From Paenibacillus luteus (lineage in GTDB: Bacteria; Bacillota; Bacilli; Paenibacillales; Paenibacillaceae): a DNA stretch of 64,000 nt. The notes under the pieces are model-generated. The model ran no database searches, was not told the DNA's origin, and worked only from the letters and a program-made list of their open reading frames with translations. Below, piece by piece: positions 43,428 to 52,599 of this stretch; the first letter of the stretch is position 1; the number at the start of each line of letters is the position of its first letter. A program made the translations under genes and the position numbers. The stretch lies in NCBI RefSeq assembly GCF_006542765.1, contig NZ_SKCD01000033.1, positions 434,001-498,000 on the forward strand, read 5' to 3'.

Positions 43428-44306
43428 ATGACTACGAAAGCAAGCTTGCCAACGACACTTCAGCCTCTGTTTGATTATCCGATACGGGATATTTCGATTT
43501 GCCTTGGTGCAGACGGCTTCTATTATATGACAGGCACGACAGGAGACCCGGATTGGTGGGCGGTCACGGGGGACATTAAGCTTTGGAAATCTGCCGATTT
43601 GCAAAGCTGGACGACTGTCATTAGTGAGCCTCGGCGGCAAAGCACCGTGTGGAACATCGACCGGGATGGGACATGGCAGAAGGAGATCCAACTGCGTGAC
43701 GGCTACCCGTTCCGACCACTGTGGGCGCCGGAAATCCACTTTATTAGGGATAATTTCTGGATCACATACAGCATTCCACGGCTGGGAAACGGTGTGCTGC
43801 GGAGTACCAGTGGGCGTGCGGAGGGGCCTTATGTTGACCATATTAGGGCGGGCACGCCGATTAGCGGGCATATCGACGCCTCCCTGTTTCAGGACGATGA
43901 TGGCGAAGTCTACTTCTTATGCGACAATGGGAAGATTGCGCGTATGAATGAGGATATGAGCGGCCTCGCGGAAGAGCTTCGGCTGCTCTCGCCCTCCAAC
44001 GCGGAGCATGTCGGGTTTGAAGGTACCTTCCTGTTTAAGGCGGGGGGACGCTATCATCTGGTAGGAGCAGAATTTATGGATGGGGATTACCACTGCTATG
44101 CTGCAAGTGCCGAGCATATCTATGGTCCTTATGGTGATCGTTATTTGGCAATTCCCCATGGCGGGCATAATACGCTATTTCAAGACAAATTGGGGCAATG
44201 GTGGAGCACGTTTTTTGGCAATGACGAAAACGCTCCTTTTCGAGAAAGACCTGCGGTTGTCAAAGTGGCCTTTAATGAGGAGAACCGGTTTTATCCAGTT
44301 GACTGA
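43428..44306 (+). CDS. GH43-like glycosidase (cytoplasmic)
   Basis: 292 residues with GGGGAGGAG before the ATG and no signal peptide. It is a five-bladed propeller of the GH43/GH62 clan. Candidate acids are an Asp near the start (FDYPIRDISI), the Asp in SGHIDASLFQDDDGEVYFL, and the Glu in HVGFEGTFLFKAGG (proton donor). RPLWAPEIHFIRDNFWITYS is the typical GH43 blade-two motif. It should act on imported oligosaccharides, most likely arabino-, xylo- or galacto-configured, but the exact sugar is not readable. It is the first of four related enzymes in a row. Confidence 0.85.
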   Translation: MTTKASLPTTLQPLFDYPIRDISICLGADGFYYMTGTTGDPDWWAVTGDIKLWKSADLQSWTTVISEPRRQSTVWNIDRDGTWQKEIQLRDGYPFRPLWAPEIHFIRDNFWITYSIPRLGNGVLRSTSGRAEGPYVDHIRAGTPISGHIDASLFQDDDGEVYFLCDNGKIARMNEDMSGLAEELRLLSPSNAEHVGFEGTFLFKAGGRYHLVGAEFMDGDYHCYAASAEHIYGPYGDRYLAIPHGGHNTLFQDKLGQWWSTFFGNDENAPFRERPAVVKVAFNEENRFYPVD

Positions 44307-44359
44307 GCAATTAGTTGAGTCACATGCTGAAGGGGAACATGCAAAGGGGGAAGAACGGA

Positions 44360-45265
44360 TTGGACAGCGGCTTTTATTTGAACAACATACGGTCTCCCAT
44401 TTTGCTGCAGGGCAGCGAAACGACGGGATACCGCGATCCGACAGCCGTGTATGAAGCTGGCTTGTTCAGGCTCTATTTTACGCTGGTACAAACGGAGCCG
44501 GATGGACAAGTTTATATGTATACGGCGATGAGCGAGAGCAAAGATCTGCTCTATTGGAGCAAGCCAGAGCGGCTGACGGCTCGTGATCAGCAATTGAATT
44601 TCTCAAGTCCTGGAAATATTATCAAGAATCATGATCGCTGGGTGATGTGCTTGCAAACCTATCCGAGGCCAAAGGGAGAAAAATATGGAAACGATACCTC
44701 CCGCTTGTGGACAATGGAGAGTGATGACCTCGTTCACTGGGAGTCTCCCCAGCTATTAAAGGTGAAAGGCGAGCAGGTCGACACTGGGCAGATGGGCCGG
44801 ATGATTGACCCGTATTTGGTAGAAAGCGCAGAGGAGCCTGGACTTTGGTGGTGCTTCTACAAACAAAACGGAGTCAGCTCCTCCTATTCTCGCGATCTGG
44901 TGCACTGGAAGTATGCGGGCAGGGCGAATGCGGGTGAGAATGTCTGTATCATACGCGAGGAACACGAATATGTTATGTTTCACTCGCCCGAGAACGGGAT
45001 CGGTATGATGCGATCAACGGATCTGCAGATGTGGCGAGAGGAAGAGAAGCTTCTCACACTGGGACAAGAGCATTGGCGCTGGGCGCAGGGGAGATTAACG
45101 GCTGGCTTCGTGCTGGATTGCAGAGAGGTAGAGGGCGTTCGCAAGTATCTCCTGTTCTTTCATGGAACGGGCCCCGAGAGCGAAGAGACGATTTTTGATA
45201 CACATGCATGTATCGGAATGGCGTGGAGTGATGATTTGGTTAACTGGGAATGGCCGCGTATTTAG
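44360..45265 (+). CDS. GH43/GH32-like five-bladed propeller enzyme
   Basis: About 301 residues. I prefer the TTG at 44360 because AAAGGGGG lies seven bases before it; the frame is open from 44315, with ATGs at 44324 and 44339 that lack well-spaced ribosome sites. There is no signal peptide. Propeller motifs: YRDPTAVYEAGLFRLYFTL (Asp nucleophile-like), SESKDLLYWSKPERL, SSPGNIIKNHDRWVMCLQTY, MIDPYLVESAEEPGLWWCFY (second Asp) and SRDLVHWKYAG. A clear Glu acid is less certain, so it may be a hydrolase, a phosphorylase-like relative or inactive. It sits 54 bases after the previous GH43 gene. Confidence 0.75.
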   Translation: MDSGFYLNNIRSPILLQGSETTGYRDPTAVYEAGLFRLYFTLVQTEPDGQVYMYTAMSESKDLLYWSKPERLTARDQQLNFSSPGNIIKNHDRWVMCLQTYPRPKGEKYGNDTSRLWTMESDDLVHWESPQLLKVKGEQVDTGQMGRMIDPYLVESAEEPGLWWCFYKQNGVSSSYSRDLVHWKYAGRANAGENVCIIREEHEYVMFHSPENGIGMMRSTDLQMWREEEKLLTLGQEHWRWAQGRLTAGFVLDCREVEGVRKYLLFFHGTGPESEETIFDTHACIGMAWSDDLVNWEWPRI

Positions 45266-45288
45266 ATGATGAGGAAGAGGCGAGAAGG

Positions 45289-46239
45289 ATGGACAAGCAG
45301 CAGTTTTGTTACCAAAATCCACATGAGGGCGGACAGCCGGGCAACATTCGTGATCCATTTATTATAAAAACAGGCGGGCGCTATTATTTAACCGCATCCT
45401 CGGCGCCGTTCTGGAACGGGCCATGCCTTGGCATTCGGCTGTGGTCCTCGGATAATCTCATAGACTGGACAGAAGAGGCTATGCTGCTGAGCAGATCGGA
45501 GATCCCGGCCGATGCTTGGTATGTGGATCGCCTCTGGGCACCCGAAATCCATGAGACAGGCGGGTTGTTTTATTTGACGTTCAACGCTCGAAATGAGGAA
45601 ACGGGCCATAAGCATTCCTGCGGCATAGCCGTTGCGGAGCAGGTGACGGGACCTTATCGCTTGTTGACGCCAGAGCGCCCGGTTATTGTGCATGAAGAGC
45701 TTTACATGGACGAGCAGTCAACGGCAGATGACCGTTATATCGCCAATGATGCCTCATTGTATACGGATGAGGACGGACGCCACTTCTTGCTTTATAGCAA
45801 TGCTATGGGCATATTTGGCTGGGAAATAGCGCTGCCAGTCTGCGAGCTGATCGGTGAAAGATTCAATATTGCCTTGCCAAGCACGGATGATTGGGATACA
45901 AAAATCGAAGGTCCGGCGATGCTGAGACGCGGCGGCGTCTATTATTGTTTCTATTCGAGCTTTACGCGTTCCTATGAGATCGGTATACTAACGGCAAGCA
46001 GCATTAAGGGACCGTGGACGAAGGATGAGAGAAATCCGATTATCGTTCCGACAGGGGACATCTCCCACGCAGGCCACAACTGCGTGTTCACCGGACCGGA
46101 TGACCGGTATTGGATCGCCTATCATATCCAGCGACTTGAGGACCCTGTGGAGCGTCTTGCCTATGATCCTGTCGATTTCAATAGGGAAGGCCAGATTCTG
46201 TCAAACGCTCCGACGACATTGCCGCAGCACATCGTTTGA
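45289..46239 (+). CDS. GH43-family glycosidase (cytoplasmic)
   Basis: About 316 residues. The frame is open from 45250, overlapping the previous gene's end, but a purine-rich site (AGGAAGAGG) precedes the ATG at 45289. There is no signal peptide. GH43 hallmarks: NIRDPFIIKTGGRYYLTASS (general base Asp), DRLWAPEIHETGGLFYLTFN, YIANDASLYTDEDGRHFLLY (pKa-modulating Asp) and TKIEGPAMLRRGGVYYCFYS (acid Glu). All three catalytic residues are in place, so it should be active as an exo-glycosidase on imported oligosaccharides. The linkage is unknown. Confidence 0.88.
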   Translation: MDKQQFCYQNPHEGGQPGNIRDPFIIKTGGRYYLTASSAPFWNGPCLGIRLWSSDNLIDWTEEAMLLSRSEIPADAWYVDRLWAPEIHETGGLFYLTFNARNEETGHKHSCGIAVAEQVTGPYRLLTPERPVIVHEELYMDEQSTADDRYIANDASLYTDEDGRHFLLYSNAMGIFGWEIALPVCELIGERFNIALPSTDDWDTKIEGPAMLRRGGVYYCFYSSFTRSYEIGILTASSIKGPWTKDERNPIIVPTGDISHAGHNCVFTGPDDRYWIAYHIQRLEDPVERLAYDPVDFNREGQILSNAPTTLPQHIV

Positions 46240-46290
46240 ACTCAAAGCAAGTAATCCGCTGAAATATAATCAGCCGAAAGGATGGTTGGC

Positions 46291-47121
46291 ATGTATCTCT
46301 TCAGTTATTTCACAACAGAGGAAGAAAAGCTTTTTTTGGCCGAGAGTCAGAATGGGCTGGATTGGGAATTGTCTAATGAAGGTCAACCCGTGTTTGCTTC
46401 GAGCGTAGGCACAGGGCAACTGCGTGATCCACATCTGATTCAGGATCATGAAAGCGCATTCCATCTGGTATGGACAGACGGCTGGTCAAGCCGGAGCATC
46501 GGTTATGCAAGGTCTAAGGATTTGCTGACTTGGGAGGATGAGAAGCTCATTCCGGTCATGGAGCATCTGGAGCATACGCAAAACAGTTGGGCGCCGGAGG
46601 TGTTTTTTGATTCCACGGTGAGCGCGTATCGCATCATCTGGTCCTCCACCGTTGGCGGAGCAGAACGCAACCATCGGATATGGTCAACGACGACCAAAGA
46701 TTTTCAAACGTTTACCGAAAGCAAGCTCTTCTTTGATCCAGGATATAATGTCATCGATGCGACGGTTACGGATATGGGTGATTCCTTCTTTATGCTGTTT
46801 AAAGATGAACGGGGATCGAACGAGCAGGGGACAGCCCATAAGGCGATGCGCTCCTGCTGGATTTCGAAGGCAGGCGCAGACCGGGATTTACCGGAGGTTG
46901 GCGAAATATCGGGGCTGCTGACGCCGCCGCTAACAGAGGGCCCTTCGCTTTATGCGATTGATGCAGGCGGCTCGAAGCAGTGGCAGATGATTTTTGACGG
47001 GTTTCATGAGCATTTTTACAGTGCGGTCTCCTCTAGGGATCTGAAGACGTGGACGCAGGCTGATCAGCAGCTTAAGCTGCCTGAAGGTGCACGACACGGT
47101 TCGGTTCTCAAGGTGAAATAG
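46291..47121 (+). CDS. GH43-like propeller enzyme (arabinosidase-like)
   Basis: About 276 residues. GAAAGGA suits the ATG at 46291 better than the ATG at 46282. There is no signal peptide. Motifs: LRDPHLIQDHESAFHLVWTD (Asp), IGYARSKDLLTWEDEKLIPV, NSWAPEVFFDSTVSAYRIIW, VIDATVTDMGDSFFMLFKDE (Asp) and LTEGPSLYAIDAGGSK (Glu). These match a GH43-type group often annotated arabinosidase. It is the last gene of the LplABC-GH43 operon, with a strong terminator directly after. Confidence 0.82.
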   Translation: MYLFSYFTTEEEKLFLAESQNGLDWELSNEGQPVFASSVGTGQLRDPHLIQDHESAFHLVWTDGWSSRSIGYARSKDLLTWEDEKLIPVMEHLEHTQNSWAPEVFFDSTVSAYRIIWSSTVGGAERNHRIWSTTTKDFQTFTESKLFFDPGYNVIDATVTDMGDSFFMLFKDERGSNEQGTAHKAMRSCWISKAGADRDLPEVGEISGLLTPPLTEGPSLYAIDAGGSKQWQMIFDGFHEHFYSAVSSRDLKTWTQADQQLKLPEGARHGSVLKVK

Positions 47122-47127
47122 AAAATG

Positions 47128-47170
47128 AAGCACGCGTTTTCTCCTAAAAGGAGAACGTGTGCTTTTTTGT
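47128..47170 (+). terminator. rho-independent terminator of the GH43 operon
   Basis: Stem AAGCACGCGTTTTCTCCT / AGGAGAACGTGTGCTT with a 3-base loop and a TTTTTGTTTT tail, starting 7 bases after the last GH43 gene. Confidence 0.92.
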
Positions 47171-47286
47171 TTTGGATACCGATTAGACGTAGGGGTGGGG
47201 TCATACGTTATAATAGAAAGAGGAGCATGGGAGGATATGGCTTGCTTCGTAATTTCTTCATTACATAAGGAACAGGATGAATAACC

Positions 47287-49077
47287 ATGCTTCAACTATT
47301 TGGAAGAAGTATCCGTGATTTTCGCGATACCTATAAGAAACATTTGCTGTTTGAATATTTGTTTATGCTCCTGACAAGCTTCGTTATTGTTCCGATTATT
47401 TCGTTTATTTTCAACAGGATCCTTAGGGTGGTTGGCTCTGGATCGGTATTAAATGGCGATGTATTCAAAATCGGGCTTAGCTATACCGGAGTAGCTGGCT
47501 TGCTTGCCATTTGCCTGGTCGCCATGTTTGTTTTATTTATTGAATTCGGCGTCGTCATTACGATTGCGCAGCAGCATTATTTTGGCAAGGATATATTGAT
47601 TGCTGATGCGCTTGTGACGACGCTCCGCCATACGCCGAAGCTGTTCGGATTCGGTATTATCCAGCTGTTGTTCTTCCTGCTATTTCTGGTGCCGTTTATC
47701 GATTCGCCGTTGTCGACCTCGTTATATGCTCAGTTTAATGCGCCGATTTTCTTCAATAGCCGAGTACTCAGCTCTTCTTACACGATGCTGGCCTTGTATG
47801 CGCTGCTGTTTCTGCTTGGCGTGTATCTGTTCCTGCGCTGGATATTCGTCTTGCATTTCATTATGATCGAGGGCAAGTCGATCCGGATGGCGATTCGAAG
47901 CAGCCTTGTGCTGACGAAGGGCAAGCGCTTGTCGATTCTAATTAACTTGTTTTTGGTAAACGCAGTCATCTTCTCGCTTGGTTTCATGGTTATTTCCTCG
48001 GTTGCCTATTTGCCGTCATGGTTGAATATCAATGTGCTAAAAGCGATAACTGACCATTATTCTTTAACCTTGTCTACGGTGCTAACCTACATGTTCACCT
48101 TGATGCTCGTCCCTGTGAACATTATTTTTCTGACGCGCCAATTTTATCATTACAGACGCCGTAAAGGGGAAAAGCCACAAAATCAATTGCGTATTTATAA
48201 GAGCTGGATTCTGGGAGCGATGGAGAGCCGGTTTTACGCTTTTATTGGGCGAAGAACCCGGAAGCGGGTCTTGTACGTATCCATTATTGCGGCATATTTG
48301 GCGCTGGCGCTGACGGTCAGCTATGCAGCGAACGATAACCTTGTGTATGCCAAATGGAGCGTTCTGATTGCTGCACACCGTGGTGATACGCAGGATGCTC
48401 CGGAAAACTCGATGCGTGCGGTCCGCAGTTCTATGGAGCAAGGAGCCAATGCCGTAGAAATCGATGTCCAGTTGACGAAAGACGGCGTTGTTGTGCTGCA
48501 TCATGATTATAATTTGAAGCGATTGACCGGTAATGCCAAGCGGGTAAACGAGTTGAATTATGCCGAGGTTGCAAGGCTTAGCATAGGCAGATACGTGAAC
48601 GAAGAGGATGAAACGGAACAATTCGACCGTATTCCAATGCTGGCCGAGGTTCTGGCAGAAGCTCAGGGGAAGACGAAGCTGATTATTGATCTGAAGCCGT
48701 ATGGTCCCGGCGAGGACCTAGCCAAAGCGGTCGTGGCGCTTATCGAGCAGTTCGATATGGTCAAGGATTGTTATATTCAGTCGTTTGACCGCGAGACGCT
48801 TCAACAAATTAGGCTGCTTAACCCGGATATTCAGATCGGGCAAATTCTTTATTTTGCAGTAGGCGACCTTTCGCTCCTTGACGTTGATTTCTATACGATC
48901 GAGCAGGTGATGCTGACGAAGCAGCTGGTTGACCGCGCGCATAAGCTGGGCCGTGAGGTATGGGTGTGGACGGTCAATAGTGACCGTAATTTGAAAGAGG
49001 TGCTGAAATTCGAGATCGATGGCATCATTACCGATTACCCTTCACGGGTGCACAACATGGTTGAACTAAATGTGTAG
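47287..49077 (+). CDS. membrane glycerophosphodiester phosphodiesterase
   Basis: 596 residues. The N-terminal half (about 1-350) is a multi-helix membrane region of the GDPD membrane-domain type. The C-terminal half (about 360-595) is a GP-PDE TIM barrel with catalytic motifs IAAHRGDTQDAPENSMRAV (His-Arg and Glu-Asn), AVEIDVQLTKDG (Glu and Asp metal ligands), VVLHHDYNLKRLTG (second His) and KLIIDLKPYG. The ending VWVWTVNSDRNLKEVLKF plus DGIITDYP is standard. It hydrolyses glycerophosphodiesters, or possibly a lipoteichoic-acid-type or phospholipid substrate given the membrane part. It overlaps or abuts the next gene. Confidence 0.9.
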   Translation: MLQLFGRSIRDFRDTYKKHLLFEYLFMLLTSFVIVPIISFIFNRILRVVGSGSVLNGDVFKIGLSYTGVAGLLAICLVAMFVLFIEFGVVITIAQQHYFGKDILIADALVTTLRHTPKLFGFGIIQLLFFLLFLVPFIDSPLSTSLYAQFNAPIFFNSRVLSSSYTMLALYALLFLLGVYLFLRWIFVLHFIMIEGKSIRMAIRSSLVLTKGKRLSILINLFLVNAVIFSLGFMVISSVAYLPSWLNINVLKAITDHYSLTLSTVLTYMFTLMLVPVNIIFLTRQFYHYRRRKGEKPQNQLRIYKSWILGAMESRFYAFIGRRTRKRVLYVSIIAAYLALALTVSYAANDNLVYAKWSVLIAAHRGDTQDAPENSMRAVRSSMEQGANAVEIDVQLTKDGVVVLHHDYNLKRLTGNAKRVNELNYAEVARLSIGRYVNEEDETEQFDRIPMLAEVLAEAQGKTKLIIDLKPYGPGEDLAKAVVALIEQFDMVKDCYIQSFDRETLQQIRLLNPDIQIGQILYFAVGDLSLLDVDFYTIEQVMLTKQLVDRAHKLGREVWVWTVNSDRNLKEVLKFEIDGIITDYPSRVHNMVELNV

Positions 49078-49102
49078 CGGCCAAATGGAAGGGGCAAGCA
49101 GC

Positions 49103-49831
49103 GTGACGCAAATTGAAAAATACGAACCCTTTATCCGGTCGCTTCCTTCTGGGCGCTTGTCCAAGGAACAGTTGTTTGTAAAGGAGCTGCTTCTTGAAGA
49201 GGCCGGAGCGATGTCCATTTATTATGTACCGTATGAATATGTGAATGTGAAGGCGAAACTGATGATTATCGGCATTACGCCGGGTTTTACGCAAATGGAA
49301 GTCGCTATTCGGAGCGCACGGGACGATCTGCGGGAGGACGTGCCAGCGGAGCAGATTGACCAGCGCGCCAAAGCGCTTGCCAGCTTCGCAGGCTCGATGA
49401 GAACCCATTTAATCGAAATGCTGAATCAGTTGGAGCTGCCTTTATGGCTTGGACTTGGCAGCAGCCAGTCGCTATTCGAGGAGCGCCGGGATTTGCTGCA
49501 CACGACCTCTGCGATCAGGTACCCGGTGTTTATCCATGGCAAAAACTATACCGGCCACAGCCCGCCCATTTTAAAGTCGGAGATATTATACAGCTACGCG
49601 GAAAGCATTTTCCTGCCGGAGCTGTTTGCTGTTGAGGATGCGCTGGTTATCCCCCTTGGCAAGTCGGTAGCTGAGGTGGTGCAGCGTTTTGCAGATGAAG
49701 GTTGGATAGATTCGCAGAGATGCTTGTTCCAAATGCCTCATCCTTCAGGAGCAAATGGTCACCGGCAAAAGCAATTTGAGCAGCACAAAGCGGACATGAA
49801 GCAGCAAATCAGGGATTGGTTCCAGAAGTAA
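49103..49831 (+). CDS. uracil-DNA-glycosylase-like fold protein, function unknown
   Basis: About 242 residues from the GTG at 49103, chosen because GGAAGGGG lies eight bases ahead; the frame is open from 49070, which overlaps the GDPD gene. LMIIGITPGFTQ resembles UDG motif A (the GxxPG loop) and FQMPHPSGANGHR resembles UDG motif B (HPS). LWLGLGSSQSLFEERRDLLH and AIRYPVFIHGKNYTG fill the part between. Polar catalytic residues of true UDGs are not obvious, so DNA repair activity is uncertain. It may be one of the UDG-superfamily groups of unknown substrate. Confidence 0.6.
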   Translation: MTQIEKYEPFIRSLPSGRLSKEQLFVKELLLEEAGAMSIYYVPYEYVNVKAKLMIIGITPGFTQMEVAIRSARDDLREDVPAEQIDQRAKALASFAGSMRTHLIEMLNQLELPLWLGLGSSQSLFEERRDLLHTTSAIRYPVFIHGKNYTGHSPPILKSEILYSYAESIFLPELFAVEDALVIPLGKSVAEVVQRFADEGWIDSQRCLFQMPHPSGANGHRQKQFEQHKADMKQQIRDWFQK

Positions 49832-49861
49832 CAGCAGCATGAGAACAGGGAGTGAGATGGG

Positions 49862-50650
49862 ATGCATAGTAAAAAGGTTCGTTGGATCACCAGTTTTGCC
49901 GCATTTACCTGTCTTCTATGGGTATTCGGTCTTGGCTGGGCGGTGAAGGATTATTTGATCGGAACGACGAGTACAGCCACCGCTCCGTCCGCATCAGAGC
50001 AGCCAATTGCTTCTGAAGAGCAGCTGAGAATCGTTGCTTTGGGAGATTCCTTAACCAGAGGCACGGGGGATATTGAAGGCAAGGGTTACGTAGGTTATAT
50101 CGGCGATATGCTTAAGCAAAAAGGTACGGATATTTCCTTAATTAATTTGGGCATTAAAGGATTAACCTCCCCAGAGCTTGCCGAGCAGCTGAAAGAAAAG
50201 GAAATCGGACGTCAAATCGGACAAGCCAATGTCATTCTGATGACAATTGGAGGCAATGATCTTTTCCTCGGCGGACAGACCTTGTCGGATGTATCGGAAG
50301 CGAGCATTACAGGGCTTGAGGATGCTTTTCTGATTAACCTCAAAGCCATCATGACAAGCATACGCTCGGTAAATAAAGAGGCCACTGTCTATTTGTTAGG
50401 CTTGTACAATCCATTTAGCGAGTTTGAGAATGGGGCGCTCTTGTCTGAAGTGGTTAGAGGCTGGAACTATAAAGCAGCTGAGCAGCTTGCGGAGGACCCG
50501 GGGACGGTGTTCGTGCCGACCTATGATCTATTCCAGAAAAATGTGAACGACTACTTGTTTACGGACCATTTTCACCCGAATGAAAAAGGATACCAGTTAA
50601 TGGCGGAGCGGGTAGCGGCGCTTATTACCGGAGTGGGAGGGCAATCATGA
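49862..50650 (+). CDS. membrane-anchored SGNH/GDSL hydrolase
   Basis: 262 residues. The N-terminal membrane helix (about 8-27) acts as uncleaved anchor, followed by a Ser/Thr-rich linker. SGNH blocks: I VALGDSLTRG (Ser nucleophile), II NLGIKGLTS (Gly), III MTIGGNDLFLGG (Asn) and V DHFHPNEKGYQLMA (Asp-x-x-His). These residues are all present, so it should be an active esterase or lipase outside the membrane. It overlaps the ABC ATPase gene by 4 bases (ATGA), which suggests a three-gene unit. Confidence 0.9.
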   Translation: MHSKKVRWITSFAAFTCLLWVFGLGWAVKDYLIGTTSTATAPSASEQPIASEEQLRIVALGDSLTRGTGDIEGKGYVGYIGDMLKQKGTDISLINLGIKGLTSPELAEQLKEKEIGRQIGQANVILMTIGGNDLFLGGQTLSDVSEASITGLEDAFLINLKAIMTSIRSVNKEATVYLLGLYNPFSEFENGALLSEVVRGWNYKAAEQLAEDPGTVFVPTYDLFQKNVNDYLFTDHFHPNEKGYQLMAERVAALITGVGGQS

Positions 50651-51558
50651 GCGACATCACCTTATCGGTTCAAGGGCTCCGCAAGGTCATCGGCAAGCGG
50701 ACCATTATAAAGGATTTGAGCTTTGAGCTGAAACGCGGCGAGGTATTTGGCTTTCTCGGTCCTAACGGTGCAGGCAAGACGACTACCATTCGGATGCTGG
50801 TGGGCTTGATTAAGCCTACCTCAGGAACGATTCAAATTTGCGGGCTGGATATAGCGAAAAACTTCACGCGTGCGATGCGGCATTTGGGGTGTATCGTCGA
50901 AAATCCGGAGCTCTATCCATTCTTGACCGGCATGGAAAATTTGCGCCATTTTGCCGTCATGATCAGCGGCATTACGCAGGCGCGCATAGATGAAGTCGTC
51001 CAGCTGGTTGGGATGCAGGAGCGGATGAATGATAAGGTTAGCACGTATTCGCTTGGCATGCGGCAGCGGCTGGGAATTGCACAAGCGCTGCTCGGCAAGC
51101 CGGATGTGCTGATCTTGGACGAGCCTACGAATGGACTTGACCCGTCAGGCATTCGGGAGATGCGTGCGTTTATTCGGTTTTTGGCAGAGGAAGAAGGGCT
51201 CACTGTGCTCGTATCCAGCCATTTGCTGCATGAGATTCAATTGATGTGCGATCGTGTAGCCATCATTTCGAAGGGTGAAATTATTAGGGTGGACTCGGTG
51301 CAGCAGCTGTTATCGAGCGAAGAGCGGCTGGTATGGCGCTTGCTGCCGCATGAGCTGGGCAGGGCTGTGCTTTGCGAGCTGACGACCTTGCTGGATGAGA
51401 CCGAGGAAACGGTCACGACAACGTATACAGAGCGGCTGGTTGGGGAATGGAACCGGAAGCTGGTAGATGCGGGAGTCAGCGTGCTGGAGATGAACCGCAA
51501 GCTTCCAGCGCTTGAAGACTTGTTCCTTGAGCTGACAGGAGGCGAATCGATTGGTTAA
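50647..51558 (+). CDS. ABC transporter ATP-binding protein (exporter type)
   Basis: 303 residues. Walker A FLGPNGAGKTTTIRMLVGLI, signature YSLGMRQRLGIAQALLGKPD, Walker B VLILDEPTNGLDPSG and the H-loop in VSSHLLHEIQ. The C-terminal extension (about 220-300) is usual in CcmA/BcrA-like exporters. It overlaps the permease by 8 bases. Known relatives export peptides, antibiotics or sodium; nothing here identifies the cargo. Confidence 0.93.
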   Translation: MSDITLSVQGLRKVIGKRTIIKDLSFELKRGEVFGFLGPNGAGKTTTIRMLVGLIKPTSGTIQICGLDIAKNFTRAMRHLGCIVENPELYPFLTGMENLRHFAVMISGITQARIDEVVQLVGMQERMNDKVSTYSLGMRQRLGIAQALLGKPDVLILDEPTNGLDPSGIREMRAFIRFLAEEEGLTVLVSSHLLHEIQLMCDRVAIISKGEIIRVDSVQQLLSSEERLVWRLLPHELGRAVLCELTTLLDETEETVTTTYTERLVGEWNRKLVDAGVSVLEMNRKLPALEDLFLELTGGESIG

Positions 51559-52522
51559 TCTCGTTCAGAATGAAATGACGAAGCTGGTAGGCAAACGCCG
51601 GTTTGTCATTATTTCGATCATTATTATTGCTTTGCTCTCGATGTTCTCCTATGCGCAGGTGAAGCAGGCCGAATCCATTAAGGAACGCCTTGGCACCGTC
51701 GATTGGCGTACCGAGCTGCAGCAGCAAATCGTCGATATGCAGAATAGGCTGAGCAGTGCCGGGCAATGGCGCGAGCAAATTCAGATCCAAATCAAGCAAT
51801 CGCAATATTATTTGGATCATGACGTCAATCCTGCGGAGCCGGGCGCTCCTACCTTTATGAGAGGGTTTGTGCAAAATTCGGCGGAGCTGTTCCTGCCGCT
51901 GCTCATTATGATCATCGCGGTGGATCTGGTCTCCTCGGAGCGGAGCATGGGGACGATCAAGCTGCTGCTGACCCGGCCGGTAAGCCGATTCCGGATTTTG
52001 CTGAGCAAATATATCGCTTTGATTTTGTCCGTTTCCTTGGTCATTTTCCTGTTCGGGATCTTGTCCTATATCATCTCGGTCATTATGTTTGGGAATCAAG
52101 GCTGGTCGGCGCCGGTACTAACCGGCTTCTCCACGCAAGGGGATACGCTGGACATCTCGGCGGTTCGCCTCGTTTCGCAGTGGCAGTATATTATTCAGCA
52201 GTTCGGTCTTGCCTGGTTTATCTCTATCGTGGTTGGAACGCTGTCGTTTATGCTGTCTATTCTCATGCGGAGCAGCGCAGCGGGCATGGGCACCATGCTG
52301 GCCTGCTTGATCGCGGGTGCGATCCTTAGCAACATGGTCTCTTCATGGGACTCCGCCAAATATTTGTTCATGGTTAATCTTGGCCTTATGGACTATGTCA
52401 GCGGCTCTGCGCCACCGATCGAAGGCATGACGCTGGGCTTCTCGCTTGCCGTGCTTGCAGCGTGGATGCTGGCTTCCCTTATGGTTTCCTTTACCGTGTT
52501 CACGCGAAAGGATGTATATTAG
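51551..52522 (+). CDS. ABC-2 type transporter permease
   Basis: 323 residues with a TTG start overlapping the ATPase end; GACAGGAGG lies inside that gene as ribosome site. Six predicted helices. There is a large extracytoplasmic loop after helix one (about 35-115, helical, Gln-rich QLQQQIVDMQNRLSSAGQWR-like), then VSSERSMGTIKLLLTRPVSR, the cytosolic coupling loop typical of ABC-2 permeases. It is the partner of the preceding ATPase and the GDSL hydrolase. Confidence 0.9.
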   Translation: MVNLVQNEMTKLVGKRRFVIISIIIIALLSMFSYAQVKQAESIKERLGTVDWRTELQQQIVDMQNRLSSAGQWREQIQIQIKQSQYYLDHDVNPAEPGAPTFMRGFVQNSAELFLPLLIMIIAVDLVSSERSMGTIKLLLTRPVSRFRILLSKYIALILSVSLVIFLFGILSYIISVIMFGNQGWSAPVLTGFSTQGDTLDISAVRLVSQWQYIIQQFGLAWFISIVVGTLSFMLSILMRSSAAGMGTMLACLIAGAILSNMVSSWDSAKYLFMVNLGLMDYVSGSAPPIEGMTLGFSLAVLAAWMLASLMVSFTVFTRKDVY

Positions 52523-52599
52523 TCGCATCATCCATGTGGACATGTCCTAAAACCAGGCTCCTTCTCATATGTATGTAGTAGAAGAGGAGCGTGATGAGG

